Assembly (NCBI GenBank): GCA_024663395.1
Contig: JANFAH010000002.1
Span: 2,418,001 to 2,482,000 of the forward strand
DNA: 64,000 bases
Reading direction: 5' to 3'
Source of the DNA: Pisolithus tinctorius
Taxonomy: Eukaryota > Basidiomycota > Agaricomycetes > Boletales > Pisolithaceae
Below are positions 52,985-62,588 of the stretch, one piece after another. The notes under the pieces were generated by a model that saw only the letters and a list, made by a program, of their open reading frames with translations, was not told the origin of the DNA and did no database searches. Made by a program: the position numbers and the translations under genes. Position 1 is the stretch's first letter. Each line of letters starts with the position of its first letter.

Positions 52985-55050
52985 GTCAGACTAGCCTGAC
53001 AACAATTCCGCTTGCAGTTTCAACAAAAAATTGTTCTTCACTGCCAAGGCACTGAACATGGCCATTCCTGGAGGACCGAAGTTCGAGCCTCTTTACCATG
53101 ACATGGACTTGTTTGATGAGGACTGGAGTGAGTTCAATGACATTAACAAGATCATCATTCAGCAGCAGATTTGTACCGAGTACAAGGTCGCCTTCCCTCA
53201 TCTCTATGACTCCCTTCCCCATTCAGTTCACCTGTCACCATACCACCACCCCAAGAATGTGTACATCCGTACTGATGACCCTGACTTCCCACCTTCTACT
53301 TCAACCCACTTATCAACCCCATTTCTCTCGTGGTATGATGCCTAAGAATGCACCTCTGGTTTCGCATGAAGATGTGATTTTTGGGCCTAATGATGCGGAC
53401 AACAACGACTTTGAGTTGCCTGAGGACGTTGAGCCTTTCCTTGTGGAGCAGCCACTTGAGAATGATTTAGCTGCTGAGGGTATCACACTATGGTGGGCAC
53501 CTGATCCATACAACCACCATTCTGGATGGACAAGGTGCACTCAGGACATCCCTCTTGTCAAGAATTGGTATCTTGAGCATTTCCCTCCAGGCCAACCTGC
53601 CAAAGTTTGCATGTCATACCAGAAGCTTCTCAAGTGCTTCACACTCAACAAATTGAAGAGCCACCTGGAGAAAGCTATGACAAGGAAGAATCTATTCGAT
53701 CAGCTCAGGCAACAAAGTTCTTCCAGACGACGAGACTCAATTGGGTGGAAGCAGGCTTACAAGTCTGTGGGCAAGGTTACAATGTGCTTAATCTGTTGAT
53801 CCATCGAAAGGTAAAATTATCTTAATTTGTAGTGTGGAAGTGACTCTGATTTCATTTCTGTCCTGTAGAATCTGAATTACCTGCACCTTGACTATAACAT
53901 GAACTTGAAGCCCATCAAGACACTGACAATGCAAGAGCAAAAGAAGTTTCATTTCAGAAATGCTTTCCATCTCTACTGCGAGATCTTGCGTCTTACCAAG
54001 CTTGTCGTTGATGCGCATGTCCAGTATCGGCTTGGCAGCATCGATGCATTCCAGCTTGCTGATACACTGCAGTATATTTTTGGCCACATCAGTGCATTGA
54101 CCAGAATGTACTGCTACAAGTATATGGTCAGTTTTTACCTGTTTATATTGCACTCCTTTCTGCTGACACATGATCTTTCCAGTTGATGAGACAAGTTCAC
54201 ATGATGAAGGGCCTCAAGCACTTAATTTATTAATGTTTCAACACCGGTCCCATCAGCAAGGGTCCTGGTAGTGGCTTTGGGACACTTGGATGGTGTGTCT
54301 GGCTTTTTTTCATGCATGGTATTGTCCTGCTGCTTGAACGCTGGCTGAGTAATCTCCTGGCTCTTCAGTTCGAGGGGTGTAAATAGCAAGGGTATCGCCA
54401 AAACTGTCACCAAGCAGTGTGTTGAATCGCATTACGATCTTGAACTGCATGCAGGCATCATGCACAATATCCTCGATGTGATGCCTGAGTTGATCAAGCA
54501 AAATCCAGGAATGCCAACTGCCATCAAAAACATCCTCCAGTACATGAAAACAAGGCAGACTGGTGGGTCAGTGTGGCCCATTACAACTAGGAACGTATTC
54601 GATGTGGTGCGACTGTTGACAAGGCTGTCGTCAAGAAGAACTTGGGATGTCTCACACATGAGTATCATCTGAATTATTGCCATGATTTTACTAACATATC
54701 ATTTAGGGTTATACTTGAAGGCCAAACAGGAGAGGCAGCATGGTTACCTGAAGGATGGTCCATACGTTAGTGCAGAAGAGGCTGTTGTGAGTTACACTGC
54801 AACTGTCCACTGGCTTGAGAGCTGTAAATTTGCTCTCATTCCCTTCCCATAAGTCAAATATTCCTCGTGTCACTAAGATTTTTTGCTGATCTGAATACTA
54901 GCCCTCTGTCTTATAAGCATGATACGAAATTGCTTGTCTTGGCACTCGAGAAACTTAAAGAGGCATACTCGGTCAAGGGCCATCTCAACCAGTTGCAATG
55001 AGAGGAGTTGGCACTTATCAAGCAAGCATACAACAACCACCACAAGTGTA
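52985..55050 (+). pseudogene. PRP8: PRP8 fragment, copy 2
   Basis: A longer piece of the same Prp8 region. It reads [139 protein letters not shown], then over an intron (about 53812-53868) [20 protein letters not shown] and [20 protein letters not shown]. After a second intron (about 54127-54180) it continues to [20 protein letters not shown] and a piece like [20 protein letters not shown]. At least one frameshift (53340) and several stops occur. Together with copy 1 it is a tandem partial duplication at DNA level. Confidence 0.88.
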
Positions 55051-55512
55051 AGTCCTAGTGCATCTCTTCTGGCAGTAATAGTGTGGGGGCCAGCACTAAC
55101 AATATTATAATTATTGTGGTATTGTGCATTTGCACAGACCGCTGGGCAGACTACATAGATGTCCAATGCAACACGTATGAACAAGACTGGTGTCATGTTC
55201 ATTGTCCTCAGTGTTCTTATAGGTGGTGTAGACAGCACAGCTAAGTCACTTTATTCATTCAATTTGCTTTGGTCACCACACTAATCAGGTCCCAGTTAGT
55301 TTTAAACAGCACCTCACTGACTCCACACGACAATTGGATCATTGTTTGCATCACCATCCTGCTCACTAGCAGTGACTAGTCCATGCCTCGAGGTTTGCTC
55401 ATGTTTGATATTACACTCAAGCCATAATTCAGTTACAAGCATCATGGCTTCATCATGGCGCACTATTTTTCTGTCAGGTCCATCCATTGGCAGTGTCATG
55501 ACCATGACACCA
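55051..55512. other. Non-coding spacer after the PRP8 fragment
   Basis: No open frame above 70 codons and no domain. A GTAAGT...TTTGCACAG pair at about 55048-55136 could be a relic intron of the PRP8 fragment, but the sequence after it does not look like Prp8 to me. Confidence 0.4.
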
Positions 55513-56204
55513 GTGTAAGCCCCTAATACCTACTCTGCCCTCCTCCGACATGTTCCCGCGCTTCTCCGCCCTTTTCCGACGTGTTCCCGCGCTCCTCCGA
55601 CCCTCCCGACACATCTCCACACCTCTCCAAGGTCCCCTGACCAACTCCACTCAACTCCGCCCTAAGGTTGGTCACGTGGGCTGTCGGACTTGCGGCCCTG
55701 CATTCTAGATAGGGTTCCGCCCTCGTGTCGGTTTTCTCCATTCTTCCGCTCCTTTGGTATTTACCCTCTTTTCCTCGTTGTAGTAGTTTCCTTGTCTCAG
55801 TTAAGGTCCCCGTCGTCCCTACCCTCTGTCCCTTGTCTCGGAAGGACTCTAACCCACTATACACTTATTGGTTTACATTCCGTACTGCACCGCCCTTGAC
55901 CTACGTCGTGTATAAGGCCACGTAGTACTCCGATGTAATCAGTACGAATATCGAATAAAGTCCCCACCTTCGACTCGCTCTCAGTCCCCTCCGGAGTTTC
56001 GTCTCCACTTCCTCTGAGTCCGCTCCGCCTCTGAAATACGAGGGCTGAGCTCGCGCAAGGGGGCAGCGCACTAGCTGAACCCAACGCCCTCTCATCCGAC
56101 CTCCGACCTCCGATCTCTGACCTCCAACTCCGACTCCACCCTCAGCCTCCGAAACTTCTCTTCATACCCCTCCGCTCACTGTTCATCGAATATCTCGCCA
56201 CCCA
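55513..56204 (+). repeat. CT-rich possible LTR (unpaired)
   Basis: Begins TGTAAGCCCCTAATACC, is strongly pyrimidine-rich with CTCCGACnT-type short repeats (55545-55620 and 56096-56155), and has TATAAGG at about 55911 and AATAAAG at about 55954, spaced like an LTR promoter and poly(A) signal. A TG start and these signals suggest a gypsy-type LTR. The 3' border, primer site and partner were not found, so this stays tentative. Confidence 0.3.
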
Positions 56205-56886
56205 GTGGTCGGATTCGCTTCGGACTTCGACCGCTGTACTCCGCAGCCCAACCCGCTCCAACTCCGCCCTAAGAAGGAGCCAGGGGTGTTGTCCGACTTT
56301 GACAGGCAGCACATGCTCCACTCCCACATTCAAAAGGGCATCGAGGAACTCACTGACGACCTATTGCCCATTCCCCCCCATCACGCTGTGTCTGAGTGTT
56401 CTGACCCCTTCTGTGATGAATCTCAGTGGACATTCAACATCTGCACTTGCTGATCTAGATGAAGCTGATACTGGGGAAGGTAATCAATGGACTGCCACGA
56501 GTGTCTCATCTGGGTGAAGCAAAAGCAGTGGTAATCTTGCAGAGGTTTGTAATTATATTTAAGTTCGAATATTGTTCTTACCAACTACCTCACAGGCACT
56601 GAAGGCCATTCAATTGCAACTTGATGTAGAGAAATCCCGAAACCAAGAACTACTGGAGAAGAATATGATCCTAGTGGCAAACAAAATGCGCTGCTCTACA
56701 AAGGATGTTCCTGCCAACATGGTTGCATATGATAGCGAAATCAAGATGCTTGGGAAGAAGTACGCTGTGATGATGGAAATGTTTCTGCCACAAACGCCAC
56801 TAACCAATGTGATGTCTGAGCTGCCTATGTCCCCTACTCCAGTATTCATGACAGCCGAGCACTATGCCAGTGCTGTGGCAGAGGAG
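56205..56886 (+). pseudogene. Unknown gene fragment cut by the gypsy element
   Basis: First exon-like frame at 56205-56453 (PNPLQLRPKKEPGVLSDFDR, QHMLHSHIQKGIEELTDDLL, CSDPFCD), then after an intron-like stretch ending CTCACAG at about 56595 a coiled-coil frame: ALKAIQLQLDVEKSRNQELL, KMRCSTKDVPANMVAYDSEI, MLGKKYAVMMEMFLP. The reading ends at 56886, where the gypsy LTR with its CATGG flank begins. I do not recognise the family. The coiled coil suggests protein contacts. Confidence 0.4.
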
Positions 56887-56891
56887 CATGG

Positions 56892-57478
56892 TGTTAAGTC
56901 CGGGTCTTCACCGGTCCAAGGCTGGTCCAGAGTCCGGTCGGGGGTTAGAGGGTAATATGAGATATCAAGGGTTTTGGACTATTGGACTTAGCGACTGAGG
57001 GCGCAGCGCTATTCCCTTGCGTGGGCCGTAGTCCGGTCAAGAGACAGAAGGCAGAGGACGAGAGAGACCGGGTTAAGATGAGAACTAGTTTGATTTCAGA
57101 CTGAGGCTAGAACAGATTATCCTACGGCTTAAATACTAGAAGTAACCTAAGTGTAACGTAGCACCAGAGACCGGTCTGCACCGGTACAGCGATGATTGGT
57201 AAACAGATTGGTAAGTAGTGTTACAAAGAATCTTATCAAGCAAAGAGTATGAACAAGGGATTACCAGGAACCAGGGCAGAGGATGTGGCTGGGCTGGGTG
57301 TTACACCGGCCCGGTACTAACTGAGGGGACAACTCGACTGGGCACTGCCTTGCAGTGCCTCGCGAGCTAACACATTTCTGGGTCGAAGGATCAAGGCTGG
57401 GACCGGGGCAAGGGTTGGACAGGACCGGTCGAGACCGGGGTAGAGCCAGTCTGGGGTGGTCTAGGCATGGTCATGACA
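56892..57478 (-). repeat. 3' LTR of the chromovirus
   Basis: 587 bp, starting TGTTAAGTCC and ending TCATGACA on the plus strand, the same length as the solo LTR at 9149-9735. CATGG (56887-56891) is the expected left target duplication; the right one is lost with the 5' end. ACCGGT motifs are frequent. Confidence 0.88.
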
Positions 57479-57609
57479 GTATCCCCCTCTTGGAGCCAAG
57501 CCCACGAGGCTCCAATGAGGACAATGCTGAGATCGAAAATTTTGTGTCTGACCTTGAAAACCGGGGGACTTAAGACCGGTCCACCTCAGGTTTGTCCCCT
57601 CACTTCGAC

Positions 57610-58648
57610 ATGTCTATTTGCCGGTCCAGAACACCATACGATCAAGACATACTGCCCAACCTGACCCAGGTGACGAGTGCAGAGCTGCAGGTAGGCAGCG
57701 ACAATGATGCCGAGGCCATCCGGGGCAAGTTGGCTGAGCGTAAGAGGCGCAAGGCGAAGGTGCAGGAGGAAGCCCAGTTGGAGGCTGAGAGGCAGGAGCA
57801 AGCCCGGCTCGAAGAGGAAAGGGCGCACACAGAGGCAGAGGCGCAGAGACTAGAGGCTGCGTGCAAGGCTGAAGAGGCCAGAAAGGAGGCGGAGAGCCAG
57901 CAGGCTGATGCCCTGGTTGGTAGTTCCACTGGGGCTGGGCCAAACGTCGAGGTGATGAGTCCTCAGTGAGTACCGTGACGACCATCATTGGTGTTGATGA
58001 CTAACACCCAACAGTTGCCTTCGCTGCACCCGGACCAACACACCTTGCCTGTGCAGCACTGATGGTAAGAAGAAGCGCATGGCGTGTAACCGGTGCAACG
58101 AGCTCAAGGAGCGCTGCCGGTGGCCAGTCGAAGGTGAGGCTGGTGCTGGGCCGGCTGGGGACAAGGGGAAGAGGAAAGCAGATGTGACGTCCCCTCGCAC
58201 GGGTGAGAAGAAGAAGAGGTCGCAACATCCATCTGCAAAGGTAACTGAGGGTGCAGGTGACGAGGAGGACAATGTAGAGGAGGGGCCTTCGACGAAGAAG
58301 ACCGGCGCTGAGACCGGGGCCGGTCCTGTTACCGGCGATCAGATGGAGCGCCTGATCAAGGTGGTGGAGCGCGTGGCCGACAACATGGCCGGTCTTGCGA
58401 CAGCGCAAAAGGAGGTTTCCCGAAACTTCTACCAGTTCACCTGGTCGTATGAAACCTATGTCGAAGAGTGCTTCGAATTCCTGGCGCCAGAAGTGCCTTC
58501 AGACCAGGACACCACTGACAAGGAAGACAGGGAAGTCGAGGGACTTGATGATGAGTTGGAGGGGCTGAGGGAGGAAGAGGAGGAAAGCCAGTCCCGGTCT
58601 GAGTCAGGTGATCAGGCCAGTGCTGGTTCCGCTGGGTCCCAAGTCTGA
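57610..58648 (+). CDS. Antisense accessory gene of the chromovirus, Cys-cluster protein, 329 aa
   Basis: Lies between pol and the 3' LTR and is coded opposite to pol. Exon 1 runs 57610-57965 and exon 2 58015-58648. The 49-bp intron has GTGAGT, a CTAAC branch site and CAG, and joining keeps the frame. Residues about 40-100 are a Glu/Ala/Arg coiled coil (RQEQARLEEERAHTEAEAQR). The splice joins a cysteine cluster CLRCTRTNTPCLC, 11 residues on followed by MACNRCNELKERCRW, resembling a fungal Zn2Cys6-type zinc module. A basic Lys-rich stretch and a Glu/Asp-rich tail follow. Such antisense Cys-cluster genes accompany gypsy elements in basidiomycetes as far as I know, with no established role. DNA binding or a contact with Gag are possible guesses. 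Confidence 0.7.
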
Positions 58649-58829
58649 GGTCGCGTGCGTGTAGAGTAGTACCTTCCCTTTCTGTACGCTTTGTGAATGC
58701 CAATGCCCGGTTCCGGTTCTGAAGTGTGAAAGAAAACAATATAGAGAAAAATAAAGGAAATCAAGACATAGTAAGTACTAGATAGGGGAAACAGATAAAG
58801 AGGAAAGGAAACTTGAGACTGGTTCTGGA

Positions 58830-61800
58830 TTATTTCTGAAAGGGACCAGGTTTGTGTGGGTACCGGTCATGATATTCTTGGATGAGTTCTGAAGCGTTGT
58901 CCAGCTCTGTTGCTAATACCCAGGTAGTTTCTTCATCAGTTCCCTCATAACCGGTCCACCGGACCAGGTACTGCAACCAACACCTTCTGCGCCAGTCAAC
59001 CTTTGAATCGAGTATCTCTGCTACCTCGAATTCTAAATTGCCATCGACATCTACCGGTGGGGGTGGAGGTTGAGACCGGTTGGGTATGGTATTTGGGATG
59101 GCTGGTTCAAGCTGGGAAACGTGGAAGACTGGGTGTACAGCGCGCATAGAGTCTGGTAGACGCAGGGTGAACGAGTGAGAGCCGGCCTGGGCTATTATGG
59201 GGTAGGGCCCAAGGTTCTTCTCACTTAGTTTCTTGGAGGGCTGGGTCGACCGGAAGTACCTGGCTTTTACATAGACATTGTCGCCCACTTTGAAGTCCGG
59301 GGCTGGCATGTGCCTAGCATCTGCCGGTCCTTGGTAGCGTTGCTGGGCGAGAGTCATTTCTTCACGTAGGTACTGATGCAGTGAATCTAGGTCGACTGCA
59401 TAATCACGAGCCCAGTTGGAAGTGAGGTCGCGCTCAGGGAAGACCGAGATATTAGGGTGGTAACCCTTATTCGCGAAGAAGGGTGATACCCCGGTCGTAG
59501 CGCTGGGTGCATTATTGTAAGCAAACTCAGCTAGCGGTAGTAACTCAGCCCAGTTATCCTGTTGGTAGTTACAGTAGACCCGGAGATACTGTTCGAGAGT
59601 CTGGTTGGTGCGCTCTGTCTGACCATCCCCCTCTGGGTGATACCCGGAGGTGAAATGTAGACGCATGTCTAGAGCTTTACCTAGAGACCGGAAGAAGTGG
59701 GATACGAACTCTGATCCCCGGTCTGAGGTTACATGGGCTGGTACACCGTGCTTAGAGAACACGTGCATGAGGAAGAGTTTGGCGAGCTCAGGGGCTGTGA
59801 TGGTGTCATGAGTAGGTATGAAGATGGCTTGCTTTGAGAGCCAGTCGACCATGACGAGGATGGCGGTAAAGCCGGTTGAGGCCGGGAGTTGCTCTATGAA
59901 ATCCATCGAGATGGAATTCCATGGCTTCTCTGGCATGGGGAGCTGTTTGAGCAGGCCGTAAGGCTGGTGGCGAGGTACCTTGGCCTGGGCACAGGTAGTA
60001 CAAGACCGGACATAGTCCTTGACAAATGTCCTTAGGCCGGGCCAGGTGTACTCTCGTCGGATGAGCTCTAAGGTTCTGTTCTGGCTGAAATGGCCAGATA
60101 AAGGATGATCATGTTTAAACCTCAAGACACAAAGGCGAAGGTTGTTAGAGTCCGGTACATAGATTCTTCCATCTAGACGGAGGAAGCTGGTGTCATCAAC
60201 TGACCACCAGGAATCTGATGTGTCTGAGAACCGGACCTGGGCGACCGGGTCTGAGGGTAGGGCTGAGAGAATATCATTATGCAACTTCTCCACATCCATT
60301 AGTGCAACAGCATGTAGGACCGGGTATTCAAGGTAGGTGGCACGCAGGGAGGTGGCTAGCTGTTCCTGCGTGAAGACCGGTCTGAGATTCTGTGGGTTGA
60401 CCCAGGCATAGTCGCTATCCCCCTCTTTGGGGTAGACGTCCCATCGTCTAGTTAGGGCATCAGGCTTAGCACCAAGTTTACCAGGTCTGAACCGGATAAC
60501 CATATTGAACTGGGACAAGAACTCAGACCAGCGCGCTTGGCACTGGGTTAATACCTTTGAGGTGGAGAAGTACTCCAGGTTCTTGTGATCAGTAACAACG
60601 TCAACCAGTACTGCAGAGCCTTCTAAGTAATGCCGCCATGTCTGGAATGCCTCGAAGATCGCGAGTAATTCCTTATCATGGGTGTCATAGTTTAGCTCCA
60701 GGGCTGTTAAGGTGCGAGAGTAGAATGCGACCAGCCGGATTTGACCATCACCACCGGTGATGGACAGAATACCAGCTATGGCGTAGTCAGAAGCATCAGT
60801 CTCAACAGTAATAGGAGCTTCCGGGGAAAAGTGAGTTAGGACCGGGGCAGTAGTGAAGGCCTGCTTGAGTTTATTGAAAGACTGGCAGCACTCCTCAGAA
60901 AAGTTCCAGGGAGCACCTTTGCGTGTCAACCGGGTTAGAGGTACCACTATGTCCGAGTAGTTAAAAATGAACCGGCGATAGAAATTGGCGAAGCCCAGGA
61001 AGGACTGAATGTCCTTTACCTTCCGGGGTTCAGGCCAGTCGCAGATAGCTTTGACTTTCTCTGAAGACATGGTAAGGCCGGCCAGGGACAAGTGGTAACC
61101 CAAGTATTCCACGGAGTCCGAGTGGAATTCGCACTTCTCCGGTTTGGCATACAGGCCATGCAACCGGAGCTGGCAAAGAACCTCCCGGACGTGCTGCTTG
61201 TGCGATGACTCATCTCCGGAGTAGATTAAAATGTCGTCGAGGTAGACGACGACGCAGACATCTAGCATATCTGCAAAGATTGAATTGATGAACCGCTGGA
61301 AGGCGGCCAGGGCATTGGTAAGACCGAAAGGCATCACCAACCACTCGTAAGACCCATAGCGTGTTCTGAAGGCAGTTTTCCATTCATCCCCGGGTGCAAT
61401 CCGGACGAGGTGGTATGCATGCCTTAAATCGATCTTAGTGTAGATTTTGGCGCGGCTAGGGGAGTCGAGTAGGTCAGATATTAGTGGTAGGGGATACCAG
61501 TCTTTCTTGGTGAGCTTGTTAAGGCCCCGGAAGTCAACACATAACCGGAGTGAACCGTCCTTCTTCTTTACGAAGAGGACCAGTGCAGCGTAGGGGGAAG
61601 AGGTGGGCCGGATGAAACTGGTAGTCAGGTTTTCGTCGATGAAGGCCTGGAGAGCTTGCAGCTCGACTGGGGATAGCGAGTAGATGGTTCCTACAGGTGG
61701 TGTAGTACCTTCTTCCAATTCGATCTTAAGGTTGTACTCCCGATGTGGGGGGAGAGTAGAGGCCTTGGCTTTGCTAAAGACGTCAGCAAAGTCGTGGTAG

Positions 61801-62588
61801 TCCTTTGGTACACTGGCCAGGTCTGGTGGAGGACCAGTAGAAGTAGACCAGGCCAGGACCGGGTCCAATGGGCGTAGATGAAGTTGGAATTGGGTAGATC
61901 CCTCTAGTTTGCAAGTGCGTACATACGCAGCTGCGTTGATCAGGGCGATAGGGGGAGCTTTCAGGGGGGTGCGAACCAGCGAGTCGACAGACAGTACAGA
62001 TGGCGCAGGGCTGGGGTTGGGTTGGTCAGGTAGACCGGGTTTGGGAAGACCGGTTAAGACCGGTGTGGCAGGGGGTGTCGACGGGGTTGGCATTCCTCCT
62101 GTAGATGTCTGGAAAGTTAGACTGCTCAATACCCAATCAATCGATGGATTGTAGCAGGTGAGCCAGTCATGTCCAAGGACTATCTTACATTCAGAATCCA
62201 ACAGGGCTAGAAACAGGGTTACCGGGGTGACATCGCCAGTCGCAAATTGAACCGAAAGATCTACTGCTTGAGTGATGACAAAACTTGACGACCCATCAAA
62301 GAGCCGGAGTTGGATAGGGGACACGGGATAAGGGGCAAAGGAGTGTTGATTAACAAAGTCTTTATCTATGAAACTATGCATGGAACCGGTGTAGGGAACG
62401 CGAACCTTTTCCCTACAAGAAGTCGCGCTTCTGTTAGGTTGAAGGGAAGGTTTGAGGGTGAAGGATGTAAGAGAGAGTCGAGGAGGATTCGGGCTTAGGG
62501 GTTGTGGCTGAGAAAGGACTTGGTGTCGAAACATAGAGAGCTGACTAAGCGCGCGGGTGGTCACGGCGCGTGCCACGTCACTTAACAA
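58830..62588 (-). CDS. pol: Chromovirus Pol polyprotein, 1252 codons, open
   Basis: Open frame whose first ATG is at 62534; the real start would be in the lost gag-pol junction. The protease region lies at about 62-150, but the site reads VPYTGSMHSFID, with Tyr where the catalytic Asp is expected. Reverse transcriptase spans 270-500 with YLDDILIYS at 449-457. RNase H begins around VETDASDYAIAGIL (595-608). The integrase has the zinc module H826, H833, C863, C866 and catalytic D896, D956, E992 (35 residues between the last two), in the contexts SMDFIEQLP, TSDRGSEF and GQTERTNQ. The chromodomain is at about 1188-1240 (VAEILDSKVDWRRRCWLQYL, VRWTGYEGTDEETTW) and directs integration to chromatin. 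Frame and catalytic residues of reverse transcriptase and integrase are intact; the protease looks inactive unless the active site lies elsewhere. Confidence 0.93.
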   Translation of the reverse strand: MLSDVARAVTTRALSQLSMFRHQVLSQPQPLSPNPPRLSLTSFTLKPSLQPNRSATSCREKVRVPYTGSMHSFIDKDFVNQHSFAPYPVSPIQLRLFDGSSSFVITQAVDLSVQFATGDVTPVTLFLALLDSECKIVLGHDWLTCYNPSIDWVLSSLTFQTSTGGMPTPSTPPATPVLTGLPKPGLPDQPNPSPAPSVLSVDSLVRTPLKAPPIALINAAAYVRTCKLEGSTQFQLHLRPLDPVLAWSTSTGPPPDLASVPKDYHDFADVFSKAKASTLPPHREYNLKIELEEGTTPPVGTIYSLSPVELQALQAFIDENLTTSFIRPTSSPYAALVLFVKKKDGSLRLCVDFRGLNKLTKKDWYPLPLISDLLDSPSRAKIYTKIDLRHAYHLVRIAPGDEWKTAFRTRYGSYEWLVMPFGLTNALAAFQRFINSIFADMLDVCVVVYLDDILIYSGDESSHKQHVREVLCQLRLHGLYAKPEKCEFHSDSVEYLGYHLSLAGLTMSSEKVKAICDWPEPRKVKDIQSFLGFANFYRRFIFNYSDIVVPLTRLTRKGAPWNFSEECCQSFNKLKQAFTTAPVLTHFSPEAPITVETDASDYAIAGILSITGGDGQIRLVAFYSRTLTALELNYDTHDKELLAIFEAFQTWRHYLEGSAVLVDVVTDHKNLEYFSTSKVLTQCQARWSEFLSQFNMVIRFRPGKLGAKPDALTRRWDVYPKEGDSDYAWVNPQNLRPVFTQEQLATSLRATYLEYPVLHAVALMDVEKLHNDILSALPSDPVAQVRFSDTSDSWWSVDDTSFLRLDGRIYVPDSNNLRLCVLRFKHDHPLSGHFSQNRTLELIRREYTWPGLRTFVKDYVRSCTTCAQAKVPRHQPYGLLKQLPMPEKPWNSISMDFIEQLPASTGFTAILVMVDWLSKQAIFIPTHDTITAPELAKLFLMHVFSKHGVPAHVTSDRGSEFVSHFFRSLGKALDMRLHFTSGYHPEGDGQTERTNQTLEQYLRVYCNYQQDNWAELLPLAEFAYNNAPSATTGVSPFFANKGYHPNISVFPERDLTSNWARDYAVDLDSLHQYLREEMTLAQQRYQGPADARHMPAPDFKVGDNVYVKARYFRSTQPSKKLSEKNLGPYPIIAQAGSHSFTLRLPDSMRAVHPVFHVSQLEPAIPNTIPNRSQPPPPPVDVDGNLEFEVAEILDSKVDWRRRCWLQYLVRWTGYEGTDEETTWVLATELDNASELIQEYHDRYPHKPGPFQK

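Larger units (their letters stand above)
56892..62588 (-). mobile_element. Ty3/gypsy chromovirus, 5'-truncated
   Basis: Coded on the minus strand: pol (62588-58830), a spliced gene on the opposite strand (57610-58648), a polypurine tract (about 57482-57492) and the 3' LTR (56892-57478). Gag, the primer site and the 5' LTR are absent; at 62583-62588 the sequence changes abruptly to another element. A chromodomain in pol marks the chromovirus branch. The same LTR family left a solo LTR at 9149-9735. CpG is plentiful and pol is open, so this copy is young. Confidence 0.85.

Noticed and set aside
55513..56155. CTCCGAC short repeats as a regulatory array
   Set aside because: Low-complexity pyrimidine-rich sequence inside a possible LTR. 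Spacing is irregular and no binding motif is recognisable.
57614..57988. Minus-strand frame of 124 codons opposite the antisense accessory gene
   Set aside because: It overlaps the coiled-coil exon, is Pro/Ala/Ser-rich as expected of a shadow, and has no motif.
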